64,000 bases of DNA from Filimonas zeae (GCF_014641615.1 NZ_BMIB01000007.1:93529-157528), one strand, 5' to 3'. Positions 26,577 through 36,171 are shown, counted from the first letter of the stretch. The notes: generated by a model not told the origin, from the letters alone. A program made the numbers and translations.

Positions 26577-26591
26577 TCAAATGGTATTATT

Positions 26592-27377
26592 GTGAGCTTA
26601 ACCATCCAAACCAACAATCTGGTTAAAACCTATCGCAGCAGAACGGTAGTAGATCATGTTTCAATTAATGTGAAGCAGGGCGAAATTGTGGGGCTGCTGG
26701 GGCCGAACGGTGCCGGTAAAACCACTACTTTCTATATGGTGGTAGGGCTTATTAAGCCAGATGAGGGCTCTGTTTTTGTCAACGATACGGATATTACCCG
26801 GCAGGCCATGTACAAACGTGCCCAGATGGGGTTGGGCTATCTGCCTCAGGAAGCTTCCGTTTTCAGAAAACTCAGCGTGGAAGACAATGTGATGGCGGTG
26901 CTGGAGATGACCAAACTGACCAAAAAGGAGCGGGTGATGAAGCTGGAATCGTTGCTGGACGAATTTAACCTGCATCACGTTCGTAAAAACAACGGGGATA
27001 GCCTGAGCGGTGGCGAGCGCCGCCGTACAGAAATAGCCCGGGCACTGGCGGTGGATCCTAAATTTATTCTGCTGGATGAGCCTTTTGCAGGGGTTGACCC
27101 TATTGCCGTGGAAGATATTCAAACAGTGGTAGCCCGGCTGAAATACAAAAACATAGGTATTCTGATTACCGATCATAACGTAAACGAAACCCTTTCTATC
27201 TGTGACAGAGCTTATCTGCTGATTGACGGTAAGATATTCAAGCACGGAACAGCCACCGAACTGGCTGACGATGAACAGGTGCGTAGTTTATATCTGGGAA
27301 CTAATTTCGAATTAAGACGGAAAGACTGGATTATTGAAATGGAAAGAGAAAATGCTATGCGGGAAAGGGAACTATAG
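26592..27377 (+). CDS. lptB: LPS export ABC transporter ATP-binding protein
   Basis: 261 residues starting with GTG at 26592; the ATG at 26581 runs into a stop at once. Motifs: Walker A GPNGAGKTT (near residue 37), YLPQEASVFRKL Q-loop, signature LSGGERRR, Walker B FILLDEPFAGVDP, H-loop ITDHNVNE. The YLPQEASVFRKLSV and RRRTEIARAL signatures distinguish LptB from other ABC ATPases. It powers transport of lipopolysaccharide from the inner membrane together with LptF/G and LptC. A C-terminal extension (YLGTNFELRRKDWIIEMERE) is typical in Bacteroidota. Confidence 0.96.
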   Translation: MSLTIQTNNLVKTYRSRTVVDHVSINVKQGEIVGLLGPNGAGKTTTFYMVVGLIKPDEGSVFVNDTDITRQAMYKRAQMGLGYLPQEASVFRKLSVEDNVMAVLEMTKLTKKERVMKLESLLDEFNLHHVRKNNGDSLSGGERRRTEIARALAVDPKFILLDEPFAGVDPIAVEDIQTVVARLKYKNIGILITDHNVNETLSICDRAYLLIDGKIFKHGTATELADDEQVRSLYLGTNFELRRKDWIIEMERENAMREREL

Positions 27378-27425
27378 TTCAATTTTCTTGTTTAACTATT
27401 GAAAAACGGATGGTTCTTACCAAAA

Positions 27426-28943
27426 ATGAAATTACTAAGTCCAGCTATATCCCGGCTTGCCCGGCTGCGCTACTGGCGCATTGAACAGTGGATGCAAAAT
27501 CCCGTGGAGGTACAAAGGGAAGTACTTCAGGACCTGATTACCCATGGCCAGTATACAGAATTTGGCCGTCAGTACGGGTTTGAAGACATCTTTAATGTTA
27601 GAACGTTTAAGCAAACCGTACCTATACACGAGTACGATGATCTGAAGCCATATATTGAGCGGATCATGAACGGCGAGCAGAACGTATTATGGAATACTCC
27701 TGTAACCTGGTTTGCCAAAAGCAGCGGTACCACCAGCGATAAAAGCAAATTCATACCCATCACTGAGGAAAGCCTGGAAGACGGGCATTACCAAAGTGCG
27801 CGGGATGTGCTTACCCTGTATTATAATGGCAGCCCTGAAAGCGACCTGCTTACCGGCAAAGGGCTGGTAATTGGTGGCAGTCACCAGATAAGCAAGGTAA
27901 ACGATGATGCCCATTATGGCGATTTAAGTGCTGTATTATTACAGAATGCCCCTATTTACGCCCAGTGGGTTAAAACGCCCGAGTTGTCCATTGCCCTTAT
28001 GGATGAATGGGAGAATAAAATTGAAAAGCTGGCAGAAAGCACCATCCATGAAAATGTAACTTCTATTTCAGGAGTGCCTACCTGGACGCTGGTTTTAATA
28101 AAGCGGATACTGGAGGTGACAGGAAAGCGCACGCTTAAAGAGGTGTGGCCTAACCTGGAACTGTATATACACGGCGGTGTTTCCTTTACCCCTTATCGCT
28201 GTCAGTTTGAAAAGCTGATTGGAGAGGGTGTGAATTACCTGGAAATGTATAACGCCAGTGAGGGCTTTTTTGCCGCGCAGGACGATGCTGCTTCCAACGG
28301 TATGCTACTGTTTCTGCAACATGGCATTTTTTATGAATTTATGCCTGTGGAAGAGTATGGTAAGCCCGAACCCCGTACCATTGGTTTAGATAAGGTAGAG
28401 GTGGGTAAAAATTATGCGCTTGTAATTTCCACTAATGGAGGTTTATGGCGTTACCTGCTGGGCGATACTATTCAGTTTACTACTGTATATCCGTTCCGTA
28501 TTAAGGTAAGCGGCCGGTTAAAACATTATATCAATGCTTTTGGAGAGGAGGTAATGGTAGATAATGCTGATAAAGCTATTGCCGCTGCCTGTGCCGCAAC
28601 CGGCGCCGTGGTGAACGACTATACTGCTGCCCCTATTTATTTCAGTGAAAATGGTAATGGAGCGCACGAATGGCTGATTGAGTTTGAAAAAGAACCGCAA
28701 AGCCTGGAAAACTTTACCCACGAGCTGGATAATGCGCTGATGCAGATTAACAGCGATTATGAGGCCAAGCGCCATAAAAGCATTGCCTTACGTCTACCTG
28801 TTATTCATGCGCTGAAAAAAGGTGTTTTTGGGGAGTGGTTAAAGAATAAGGGAAAACTGGGTGGGCAGCACAAGGTGCCGCGGCTTTGCAATGAGCGAAC
28901 TTTTCTGGAAGAAATACTGGCTGTGCGGCTTGCTGTGAATTAA
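27426..28943 (+). CDS. GH3 auxin-responsive promoter family protein
   Basis: 505 residues from ATG 27426; a TTG nine codons earlier is possible. Acyl-adenylate-forming enzyme fold: the nucleotide loop TWFAKSSGTTSDKSKFIP (near residue 100), the YNASEGFFAAQ motif (near 278) and the hinge KVSGRLKHYINAFGEEVM. Plant GH3 enzymes conjugate hormones to amino acids; bacterial relatives are widespread in Bacteroidota, and their acyl and amine substrates are unknown. It lies between lptB and fabG on the same strand, with a 48-base gap after lptB. Confidence 0.93.
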   Translation: MKLLSPAISRLARLRYWRIEQWMQNPVEVQREVLQDLITHGQYTEFGRQYGFEDIFNVRTFKQTVPIHEYDDLKPYIERIMNGEQNVLWNTPVTWFAKSSGTTSDKSKFIPITEESLEDGHYQSARDVLTLYYNGSPESDLLTGKGLVIGGSHQISKVNDDAHYGDLSAVLLQNAPIYAQWVKTPELSIALMDEWENKIEKLAESTIHENVTSISGVPTWTLVLIKRILEVTGKRTLKEVWPNLELYIHGGVSFTPYRCQFEKLIGEGVNYLEMYNASEGFFAAQDDAASNGMLLFLQHGIFYEFMPVEEYGKPEPRTIGLDKVEVGKNYALVISTNGGLWRYLLGDTIQFTTVYPFRIKVSGRLKHYINAFGEEVMVDNADKAIAAACAATGAVVNDYTAAPIYFSENGNGAHEWLIEFEKEPQSLENFTHELDNALMQINSDYEAKRHKSIALRLPVIHALKKGVFGEWLKNKGKLGGQHKVPRLCNERTFLEEILAVRLAVN

Positions 28944-29016
28944 TTACCTTCGGCCCCGGATTAACCAATTACATTCAACTTTAATTTCTGAAAATCAGGA
29001 AAAACCAAGGTTTATC

Positions 29017-29766
29017 ATGTTAAAAGACAAAGTAGCCATTGTAACCGGCGCTGCACGGGGCATTGGAGAAGCTATTGCCGTTAAACTGGCTGAGAATGGG
29101 GCTAATATCGCCTTTACATACGTAAGTGACAGCAGCGCTGAGAAAGCCGCTGCATTGGAGCAGAAATTAATTGCTTTAGGCGTTAAAGCCAAAGCTTATC
29201 AGAGCAATGCCGGCGATTTTGCAGCCTGCGAAACGTTTGTAAACGATGTAATGAAAGAGTTTGGCGCTGTAGATATTTGTGTAAACAACGCAGGTATCAG
29301 CAAAGACAATCTGTTACTGCGCATGTCGCCCGAGCAGTGGGATGATGTAATGGACATTAACCTGAAAAGCGTGTTTAACATGACCAAGCAGGTTATTAAG
29401 CCAATGATGAAAGCACGCAAAGGCAGTATTATTAATATGAGTTCCATTATTGGTATACGCGGTAATGCCGGCCAGAGCAGTTATGCTGCTTCTAAAGCAG
29501 GTATTATTGGCTTTACCAAATCGGTAGCACTGGAACTGGGCAGCCGCAATATCCGTTGCAATGCTATTGCACCTGGTTTTGTAGAAACTGATATGACCCA
29601 TTATTTACAGGAAGGCAGCGGTGCTGACGAGTTTCTGAAGAAGATACCTTTAGGCAGGTTTGGAAAGGCAGAAGAAATTGCTGATACCACACTCTTCCTG
29701 GCTTCTGATATGAGTTCTTATATTACCGGCCAGGTGATCAGCGCCTGTGGCGGATTAAATATATAA
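29017..29766 (+). CDS. fabG: 3-oxoacyl-ACP reductase
   Basis: 249 residues of the classical SDR fold. The cofactor loop VTGAARGIGEAI (residues 8-19), NNAG (near 90), the catalytic Ser in SSIIGIRG and YxxxK in SSYAASKAG (near 154) are all present. The C-terminus (SSYITGQVISACGGLNI) fits FabG well. It reduces 3-oxoacyl-ACP with NADPH in fatty acid elongation. It follows the GH3 gene by 73 bases and ends at a strong terminator. Confidence 0.92.
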   Translation: MLKDKVAIVTGAARGIGEAIAVKLAENGANIAFTYVSDSSAEKAAALEQKLIALGVKAKAYQSNAGDFAACETFVNDVMKEFGAVDICVNNAGISKDNLLLRMSPEQWDDVMDINLKSVFNMTKQVIKPMMKARKGSIINMSSIIGIRGNAGQSSYAASKAGIIGFTKSVALELGSRNIRCNAIAPGFVETDMTHYLQEGSGADEFLKKIPLGRFGKAEEIADTTLFLASDMSSYITGQVISACGGLNI

Positions 29767-29792
29767 CAGAAGCGGTAACAGCTTACTTAAAG

Positions 29793-29837
29793 AGCCCGCA
29801 ACACAAAAGGTTGATTTCCTTTTTGTTACGGGCTTTT
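29793..29837 (+). terminator. Rho-independent terminator after fabG
   Basis: AGCCCGCAACACAAAAGG pairs with CCTTTTGTTACGGGCT (two mismatches) and is followed by TTTT. Confidence 0.85.
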
Positions 29838-29916
29838 GCCGTTTAGGGATATTATTAAACTTTCCGTATTCCGATAGGTGGTGTTACTACGCATTGGTAT
29901 ATTTGTTATATTCAAC

Positions 29917-30219
29917 ATGATGCGTAGGAAGTTCATAACATTGTTTTGCCTGCTGGTTTTATCAGTGCAGATGCTGCCCGTACGGCAGATGGGTGCCCTG
30001 TTATCCAGCAACCAGCTAACAGAAGAACTGCCTCATGCTGATAGCGGTAAATCGTCTGTACTTAAATATGAGCCTACCATGCACGATCCTATGGATGGTG
30101 CAGGTTTATTACAGACACATTTACTGGCTACTATTGCTTTTCGCTTCAGCCATTTTGCCTCTGTGCTTCCTGCCATTCATGTAGGAGATATACATACTCC
30201 GCCTCCCAACGCTGTGTAA
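29917..30219 (+). CDS. Small secreted hypothetical protein
   Basis: 100 residues from ATG 29917 (or the next ATG at 29920); the frame extends to 29878 but the ATG pair gives a good signal peptide (MMRRKFITLFCLLVLSVQM). The mature part is short, His/Pro-containing (AIHVGDIHTPPPNAV at the end) with no known domain. A TATATTTG sequence lies just before the start. The small size, export signal and location ahead of a SulP transporter gene are all that can be said. Confidence 0.5.
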   Translation: MMRRKFITLFCLLVLSVQMLPVRQMGALLSSNQLTEELPHADSGKSSVLKYEPTMHDPMDGAGLLQTHLLATIAFRFSHFASVLPAIHVGDIHTPPPNAV

Positions 30220-30387
30220 CTTTTCCATCTACTATTATTTCAGACATTTTCTAATCAGGTTGTATTTAAACACTACTAACTGATCTTATCAGGTATGTAG
30301 CATTGTGCCGCAGTATATTACCCCTTGCTGCTATTGCGCGCGTGTTACGTGCTGTACTATAGTAACATTCAAAACCAAGGATTTAAA

Positions 30388-31956
30388 ATGAAAAAGGTAT
30401 TTCAGTATGCAGGCGCAGATGCGTCTTCATCGCTCGTTGTATTTCTGGTAGCCCTTCCTTTATGTTTAGGTATTGCTTTAGGCTCTAACGCGCCACTTTT
30501 TTCCGGAATTATTGCAGGTATTATTGGTGGTATTGTAATTGGCTTATTAAGTGGCTCTCATTTAAGCGTAAGTGGGCCGGCGGCGGGTCTTACCGCTATT
30601 GTGGCTGCGGGTATTGGTAAAATGCCTGTTTTTGAAGCCTTTCTTTTATCTGTAGTAATTGCGGGTGTTTTTCAGTTATTACTGGGTTTTTTAAAGGCTG
30701 GTGTATTGGGTGATTATGTGCCTACCAGTGTTATTAAAGGAATGCTGGCTGCCATAGGCGTTATATTAATATTGAAACAGGTGCCACACCTGATAGGGTA
30801 CGACGCCGATTATGAAGGTGATGAGACTTTTAAACAGGCAGATCAACACAATACATTTTCCGGATTAACCAGCGCTTTAGAACGTATTACACCGCTTGCC
30901 GTGTTTATAGGTGCTGTGGCTATACTGGTTCAGATAGTATGGGATAAGGTATTGGTGAAAAAGGGCAGGATATTTCAGTTGATTCCCGCTCCGCTGGTAG
31001 CTGTTGTTTTGGGAGTAATTTTATCTAAACTGGGGCCATTGGCAGGAAGCGGCTTTTTTTTGAAGCCAACACAGCTTGTTTCGCTGCCCGAGGCTGGTAA
31101 TGCCAGCCAGTTTTTTTCTTTTTTTACTTTTCCTGACATGAAATATCTGGGTTTACCAGCGGTGTGGACCACGGGCATTACCATAGCTATTGTGGCCAGC
31201 CTGGAAACTTTACTGTGTATAGAAGCGGCGGACAAACTGGATCCCTTTCATCGTGTTACGCCAGCCAACCGTGAGTTGAAGGCGCAGGGGGTGGGTAATC
31301 TGGTATCCGGCCTGTTAGGCGGGCTGCCGGTTACTTCTGTTATTGTACGTACTTCGGTGAATATTAATGCGGGTGCCAGAAGCAAAATGTCGGCCGTGTA
31401 TCATGGTTTGTTATTATTATCGTGTGTGGCATTTATTCCCGGAATACTAAAAATGATCCCTTTGTCTGCACTGGCAGGAGTATTGATATATACCGGTTAC
31501 AAACTGGCTAAACCTGCTTTGTTTAAAGATCTTTACATTAAGGGCATGGATCAGTTTGTTCCTTTTGTGATAACAATAATTGCCATTATTTTTACTGACC
31601 TGTTAATTGGAATTGTTATAGGCATAGTAACCGGTTTGTTCTTTGTAATGCGTAGTAATTTTAAGACTGCCGTTTTTGTTGTTAATGACGGTGATAAATA
31701 TCTGTTCAGGCTAAGGAAAGATATTTCGTTTTTGAACAAGGCTTATTTACGTGAAAAGCTGGAAACAGTACCAACAAATGCGGAGGTATTGATTGATATA
31801 GCCAATGCCGATTTTATTGATAAGGATGTTATTGAGGTTATAAATGATTTTCTGCTGCATGCCCATTTAAAAAACATAAAGGTGGATGTGCGCAGAAATG
31901 CAAATCAGGTAAACCATAAGCTGATAAACAGTCAGCCACTGGGTATTAACGTATAA
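30388..31956 (+). CDS. SulP-family inorganic anion transporter (probable bicarbonate)
   Basis: 522 residues from ATG 30388 (MKKVFQYAGADASSSLVVFL); the frame extends 21 codons upstream without support. Ten or more transmembrane helices. SulP hallmarks: ALPLCLGIALGSNAPLFSGIIAGIIGG at the N-terminus and a conserved ETLLCIEAADKLDPFHR region, and a shortened STAS-like C-terminal strand (EVLIDIANADFIDKDVIEVINDF). The next gene, 23 bases downstream, is a beta-carbonic anhydrase, which strongly suggests a bicarbonate transporter supplying anaplerotic carboxylation. Confidence 0.92.
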   Translation: MKKVFQYAGADASSSLVVFLVALPLCLGIALGSNAPLFSGIIAGIIGGIVIGLLSGSHLSVSGPAAGLTAIVAAGIGKMPVFEAFLLSVVIAGVFQLLLGFLKAGVLGDYVPTSVIKGMLAAIGVILILKQVPHLIGYDADYEGDETFKQADQHNTFSGLTSALERITPLAVFIGAVAILVQIVWDKVLVKKGRIFQLIPAPLVAVVLGVILSKLGPLAGSGFFLKPTQLVSLPEAGNASQFFSFFTFPDMKYLGLPAVWTTGITIAIVASLETLLCIEAADKLDPFHRVTPANRELKAQGVGNLVSGLLGGLPVTSVIVRTSVNINAGARSKMSAVYHGLLLLSCVAFIPGILKMIPLSALAGVLIYTGYKLAKPALFKDLYIKGMDQFVPFVITIIAIIFTDLLIGIVIGIVTGLFFVMRSNFKTAVFVVNDGDKYLFRLRKDISFLNKAYLREKLETVPTNAEVLIDIANADFIDKDVIEVINDFLLHAHLKNIKVDVRRNANQVNHKLINSQPLGINV

Positions 31957-31979
31957 TTATAATAATAAATTAAACGATT

Positions 31980-32612
31980 ATGACACCGTACGAAAGATTG
32001 TTACTGGAAAACAAAGCGTGGGCTTCGGAAAAGGTACATATTGATGAGAACTATTTTAAAAGATTAGCAAACCTTCAAACCCCTGAGTTTTTATGGATTG
32101 GCTGTAGTGATAGCCGCGTTCCTGCCAATGAAATTACCAACACGCAACCCGGTGAAATATTTGTACACCGCAACATTGCCAACCTGGTAATACATACCGA
32201 TGTAAACCTTTTAAGTGTACTGGAATATGCAGTAGTACACCTGAAGGTGAAACATATCATTGTATGTGGACACTACGGTTGTGGCGGTGTTAAGGCTGCT
32301 ATGAGTAATGATGATTACAAGCAGGTACTGAATATGTGGTTACGTAATATTAAAGACGTTTACCGCATTCATCGTGATGAACTGGAAGTAATTGGCGACG
32401 AAGAAAAGCGTTTTGACCGCCTGGTAGAATTGAATGTGATGGAGCAGGTAATTCACCTGGCCAAAACTTCTATTATTCAGCGTGCATGGAAATCAGAACA
32501 GCGCCCTCAACTGCATGGATGGGTATACGGTTTAAAAGATGGCATTATCAAGCCTGTATTTGATATGGACCATACCAGTCCGTTAGACAGGTTGTATGAA
32601 TACGATTTCTAA
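31980..32612 (+). CDS. can: Beta-class carbonic anhydrase
   Basis: 210 residues. Zinc ligands and the catalytic pair are visible: Cys and the Asp-Arg dyad in GCSDSRVPANEI (residues 41-52), and His plus Cys in CGHYGCGGVKAA (near 98-102). It interconverts carbon dioxide and bicarbonate in the cytoplasm. It is cotranscribed with the SulP transporter gene and followed by a terminator. Confidence 0.96.
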   Translation: MTPYERLLLENKAWASEKVHIDENYFKRLANLQTPEFLWIGCSDSRVPANEITNTQPGEIFVHRNIANLVIHTDVNLLSVLEYAVVHLKVKHIIVCGHYGCGGVKAAMSNDDYKQVLNMWLRNIKDVYRIHRDELEVIGDEEKRFDRLVELNVMEQVIHLAKTSIIQRAWKSEQRPQLHGWVYGLKDGIIKPVFDMDHTSPLDRLYEYDF

Positions 32613-32650
32613 ATAGAAATAAAAAATTAGCGGCTACAAGAGCGGTCATG

Positions 32651-32677
32651 GTCGGAAGAAATAATCTTCCGACTTTT
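32651..32677 (+). terminator. Rho-independent terminator after carbonic anhydrase
   Basis: GTCGGAAGA pairs perfectly with TCTTCCGAC around AATAA, followed by TTTTTG. Confidence 0.9.
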
Positions 32678-32712
32678 TGTTTTATAACAGTATTCTTTAG
32701 AAAAGAAAGCTA

Positions 32713-33174
32713 CAACTGGCGGAACATTCCGGCGAGTTAACCCACCGCGCTGGCCAACTCTGCAAAATAAAGCCTGAACGCTAACAACACTCCCGGCAGC
32801 CCTTCGTTCCTTCGCGTGAGCAAGGGCATCTTTCGCACCATTTTTTCTGAGCCTTTAGCAAACTTGTTTACCAAATACACGCACCCGGCAATTTGCCGGG
32901 CAAGCTCACCGGGCATTCCGGCCAGCCCTCCGGACGTTCCGGCGAGCCCGCCGGAATGATGAGACAGCCCTGCCAACAAACCGGAGAGCTGGCGGAGCAA
33001 ATGGCAGAGCTGGTCAATCGAACGGGCGAGCCCGCCGGAATGATCAGACAACTCTGCGAACAGCCAGGCGGGCTGGCGGAACAGATGGCAGAGCTGGCGG
33101 ATTAAATGGGAGAGCCCGCCGGAATGATCCGCCAGCTCTGCGAACAACCGGTAGAGCTGGCGGATGAATCGGGA
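32713..33174. repeat. Intergenic tandem array 2: 22 units of exactly 21 bp, GC-rich
   Basis: From 32713 to 33174 the sequence keeps a strict 21-base phase. In the right half (32944-33174) a higher-order pattern is visible: units starting GAGCCCGCCGGAATGAT at 32944, 33028 and 33112 recur every 84 bases, with CAACTCTGCGAACA-type units after them and GAGCTGGCGGA-type units filling the rest. The left half (32713-32943) is strongly diverged but keeps starts such as CAACTGGCGG (32713), GAGTTAACC (32734), CAACTCTGC (32755) and CAGCCCTTC (32797). Frames on both strands encode seven-residue repeats (plus 32893-33105, minus 33147-32737), but this follows automatically from the period. The array fills the space between the carbonic anhydrase terminator and the enoyl-CoA hydratase stop codon. 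Confidence 0.92.
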
Positions 33175-33181
33175 GGGCTCG

Positions 33182-33982
33182 CTAAACTGCCTTAGCTTTA
33201 GCCCTGGCGTCTAATATTTTTTTCAGTGCATGTTTGCTTTGTTCTGATACCACCAGTTTGCCGCTGATGGCTGCGCGTTCTGTTAACAGCTGGTCCCAAT
33301 GTTCTGTGCCTTTCCAGAACACTTTTTTCAGTTCAACAATAGCTTCCACGCTGCTATGTGCCAGTGTATTGCTCAGGCGCTCAATTGACTCTTCCATGCT
33401 TTCCAGCGTAGGATGTAATTCTGCAAACAACCCTTTGCGCCTTGCCCAATCGCCATTGCGCCAATGCGTGGCATCAATTGACAACTGACTAAAAGCAGAC
33501 AGGCCTATTTTTCTTTCTACGGCAGGGCCTACCACAAACGGGCCTATGCCTACAGATAATTCACTCAGTTTTACTTCGGCGCCTTCCACCGCTATAGCAT
33601 AGTCAGCAGCTGCTGCCAGGCCAACGCCGCCGCCTACACACTTGCCGTGTATACGGGCTATAATCAGTTTGGGGCATTTGCGCATGGCATTAATTACGTT
33701 GGCAAAGCCGCTGAAAAACTGCTTTCCCTGTGCTTCTGTTGTAATGGCAGCCAGTTCGTCAAAGCTGGCTCCCCCACAGAATGCGCCAGTTCCGGCAGAA
33801 CGAAGTATGATAACATTTACGGTTTTGTCATTGCCTGCGTACACAATTTCATGCGCCAGATCTGCCAGCATTTTTCCTGGAAGGGAATTTCCCTGGGGAT
33901 GAAAAAATTCAATGGTAGTTACATGGTTGTGTTTCTCGCTTTTAACATAGCCTTCTTGTACGTCTTTTACTTCTATTATCAT
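33182..33982 (-). CDS. Enoyl-CoA hydratase/isomerase family protein
   Basis: 266 residues of the crotonase fold. Oxyanion-hole segments are GAFCGGASFDEL (near residue 70) and IHGKCVGGGVGLAAAADYA (near 112), and the catalytic acid region reads KLSELSVGIGP. It hydrates or isomerises an enoyl-CoA. It is 27 bases downstream of the paaZ-like gene, so it probably works in the same aromatic or ring-cleavage CoA route. Other phenylacetate genes (paaABCDE, paaK) are not in the window. Its stop codon abuts array 2. Confidence 0.9.
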   Translation of the reverse strand: MIIEVKDVQEGYVKSEKHNHVTTIEFFHPQGNSLPGKMLADLAHEIVYAGNDKTVNVIILRSAGTGAFCGGASFDELAAITTEAQGKQFFSGFANVINAMRKCPKLIIARIHGKCVGGGVGLAAAADYAIAVEGAEVKLSELSVGIGPFVVGPAVERKIGLSAFSQLSIDATHWRNGDWARRKGLFAELHPTLESMEESIERLSNTLAHSSVEAIVELKKVFWKGTEHWDQLLTERAAISGKLVVSEQSKHALKKILDARAKAKAV

Positions 33983-34009
33983 AACCTTGTTTTTAATAAA
34001 GTTCGGGTA

Positions 34010-36067
34010 TTATTGCTCACTGAGTTTCTTAACCATTGTTAAAATGGTAGCTACAGCAACGGTTTCATCCAATTGGTCGTAGATTTCTACATACCACTTA
34101 ACAATCCCTTTGGCAATATCACCAGGAACCTTTGTTTCCTGAGAAATTTTTTCTTTTACGGTTAATCTTACACCTATAGTAGTTCCCGCATATACGGGCT
34201 TCACAAAGCGCAGTTCATCTATTCCATAGTTCAGCAGTACGGGGCCTTTTTTGCCATCTACGAACAATCCGGCTGCTGCACTCAGGATAAAATAACCGTG
34301 TGCTACCGGACGATCAAACAAGGTGCCATTCAATGAGGTATGGTCGGTATGTGCATAAAAGTGATCCCAGCTTAAGTTAGCGAAATTTGAGATATCCGCC
34401 TCAGTAATGGTTCTTTTTCCTGTGAATAAAGTTTCGCCAATTGCCAGTTCTTCAAAATGTTTCTGAAATGGATGTACAGGTGTTTCTGTTTGCTGTGCTT
34501 TTGGTTGGTATACCTGGCCTATGGCAGTAAGCATAGAAGGGGAGCCCTGAACGGCTATGCGTTGCATGTAATGCTTTACCCCTCTTACGCCTCCCATTTC
34601 CTCTCCTCCGCCTGCCCTGCCGGGCCCTCCGTGTACTAATAAAGGCAGCGGGGAGCCATGACCAGTGCTTTCCTTAGCACATTCTCTGTTTAGCACCAGT
34701 ATGCGGCCGTGATATGCTCCTGCGCCCAGTATATAGTCTGTGGCAATACGGGTGCTGGCTGTAACAATGCTGCTGACCAGCGATCCTTTGCCCATGCGTG
34801 ACAGTGCAATAGCTTCTTCTGTTTTGTTATAGGGCATTAGTGTTGCCACCGGGCCGAAGGCTTCTATTTCGTGCGAAGCTGTGCGGGAGTGCGGAGCTGA
34901 ATTCAATAATAACAACGGGCTGATAAATGCACCCAGATGGGCCTGTGCATCAATTACCTCTACGCTATCCAGACTACCATAGATTATCTGGGAAGAAGCC
35001 AGCAGTTTCTGTACCTGGCTTTTTACTTCTTCCAGCTGTGCTTTACCGGCCAGCGGCCCCATTCTTACCTGTTCGTGTTGAGGGTTGCCGATGGTGGTTT
35101 GGGCAAGTGCTGCAGAAAGCTGTTGTTGTACCGCTTCTATCCGGTTTTCGGGAACAAAAATGCGCCTGATAGCGGTGCATTTCTGACCAGCTTTCACCGT
35201 CATTTCTTTTCTGATCTCTTTAATAAACAGATCCCATTCCGGCATTCCGGGCATTACATCGTCACCCAGCACAATACAGTTGAGCGAATCTGCTTCCATG
35301 GTGAAGGGTACATTATTGGCGAGTATTTGTGGATTGCTGCGTAGCAAAAGACCTGTGGTGGCGCTGCCCGTAAAGGTGATAACGTCCTGTGCGTCTACAT
35401 GATTTAACAGGTCACCGGCGCTTCCGCAAATTAGTTGCAGCGCGCCCGCTGGTAGAATATTGCTGTTTACAATTTCGCGAACCACTGCCTCGGTAAGAAA
35501 GGAGGTGATAGTGGCAGGTTTTACCACTGCTGGTACGCCGGCCAGTAAATTCACCGCAATTTTTTCGAGCATGCCCCATACAGGAAAGTTGAAGGCGTTA
35601 ATATGTATGGCCACCCCCTCTTTAGGTATCAGCAGATGCTGGCCTGTAAACTGCCCCTCTTTGCCCAGTACATGTGCCTCACCATCCAGGCAAAAAGGCT
35701 GATCAGGAAATTTGCGCCGGAGAGAGGCATAGGAAAACAGGTTGCCAATGCCTCCTTCAATATCAATCCAGCTGTCTGTTTTTGTTGCGCCCGTTAAATA
35801 GCTGATCTGGTAAAAATTGTCAAGATGGTTACGTAAATGTAAAGCCAGGGCGCGAAGCATGAGGCCCCGTTCGTGAAAGGTCATTTTTCTCAGTGCGGGC
35901 GCGCCGGTTTCCCGTGCATATTTCAGAATTGCTGAAAAATCGAGCCCCCGGGTAGAAGCGTAAGCAACAGTTTCACCGTTCACTGCATTATGCAGTGGAC
36001 TGCCTTCCCCGTCGCCCCGTACCCAATTGCCGGTAATGTAGTTTTCCAGGTATCTATGTGTATTCAT
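34010..36067 (-). CDS. paaZ: Bifunctional aldehyde dehydrogenase / enoyl-CoA hydratase, PaaZ-type
   Basis: 685 residues from ATG 36067 (MNTHRYLENYITGNW); an upstream in-frame extension has no family similarity. Residues 1-510 are an aldehyde dehydrogenase domain with FNFPVWGMLEK, FTGSATTG, a catalytic Glu in FTMEADSLN and the catalytic Cys in VKAGQKCTAIRR. Residues 540-685 are a MaoC-like hot-dog hydratase (SWDHFYAHTD, RPVAHGYFILS). In phenylacetate catabolism PaaZ opens the oxepin-CoA ring and oxidises the aldehyde. Both halves look intact. Confidence 0.94.
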   Translation of the reverse strand: MNTHRYLENYITGNWVRGDGEGSPLHNAVNGETVAYASTRGLDFSAILKYARETGAPALRKMTFHERGLMLRALALHLRNHLDNFYQISYLTGATKTDSWIDIEGGIGNLFSYASLRRKFPDQPFCLDGEAHVLGKEGQFTGQHLLIPKEGVAIHINAFNFPVWGMLEKIAVNLLAGVPAVVKPATITSFLTEAVVREIVNSNILPAGALQLICGSAGDLLNHVDAQDVITFTGSATTGLLLRSNPQILANNVPFTMEADSLNCIVLGDDVMPGMPEWDLFIKEIRKEMTVKAGQKCTAIRRIFVPENRIEAVQQQLSAALAQTTIGNPQHEQVRMGPLAGKAQLEEVKSQVQKLLASSQIIYGSLDSVEVIDAQAHLGAFISPLLLLNSAPHSRTASHEIEAFGPVATLMPYNKTEEAIALSRMGKGSLVSSIVTASTRIATDYILGAGAYHGRILVLNRECAKESTGHGSPLPLLVHGGPGRAGGGEEMGGVRGVKHYMQRIAVQGSPSMLTAIGQVYQPKAQQTETPVHPFQKHFEELAIGETLFTGKRTITEADISNFANLSWDHFYAHTDHTSLNGTLFDRPVAHGYFILSAAAGLFVDGKKGPVLLNYGIDELRFVKPVYAGTTIGVRLTVKEKISQETKVPGDIAKGIVKWYVEIYDQLDETVAVATILTMVKKLSEQ

Positions 36068-36171
36068 ATAAAAGCTATCGTTTGTTAGCGAATTTATGGA
36101 AACCCAGGTAATCTGAAATATGCTGTAAGGCAGAATGTGATGAAAGTGGCTGTCAGGTTGGCGGTAAATAG

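Noticed and set aside
32737..33147. 136-codon minus-strand ORF in array 2
   Set aside because: Same argument as for array 1; no ribosome binding site or family similarity.
32713..33174. CRISPR array
   Set aside because: There are no distinct conserved repeats separated by unrelated spacers; every unit is a diverged form of the same 21-mer, and no cas genes are present.
33182..36067. Complete phenylacetate degradation operon
   Set aside because: Only the PaaZ-type gene and one enoyl-CoA hydratase are present; paaABCDE, paaK and paaJ are absent from the window.
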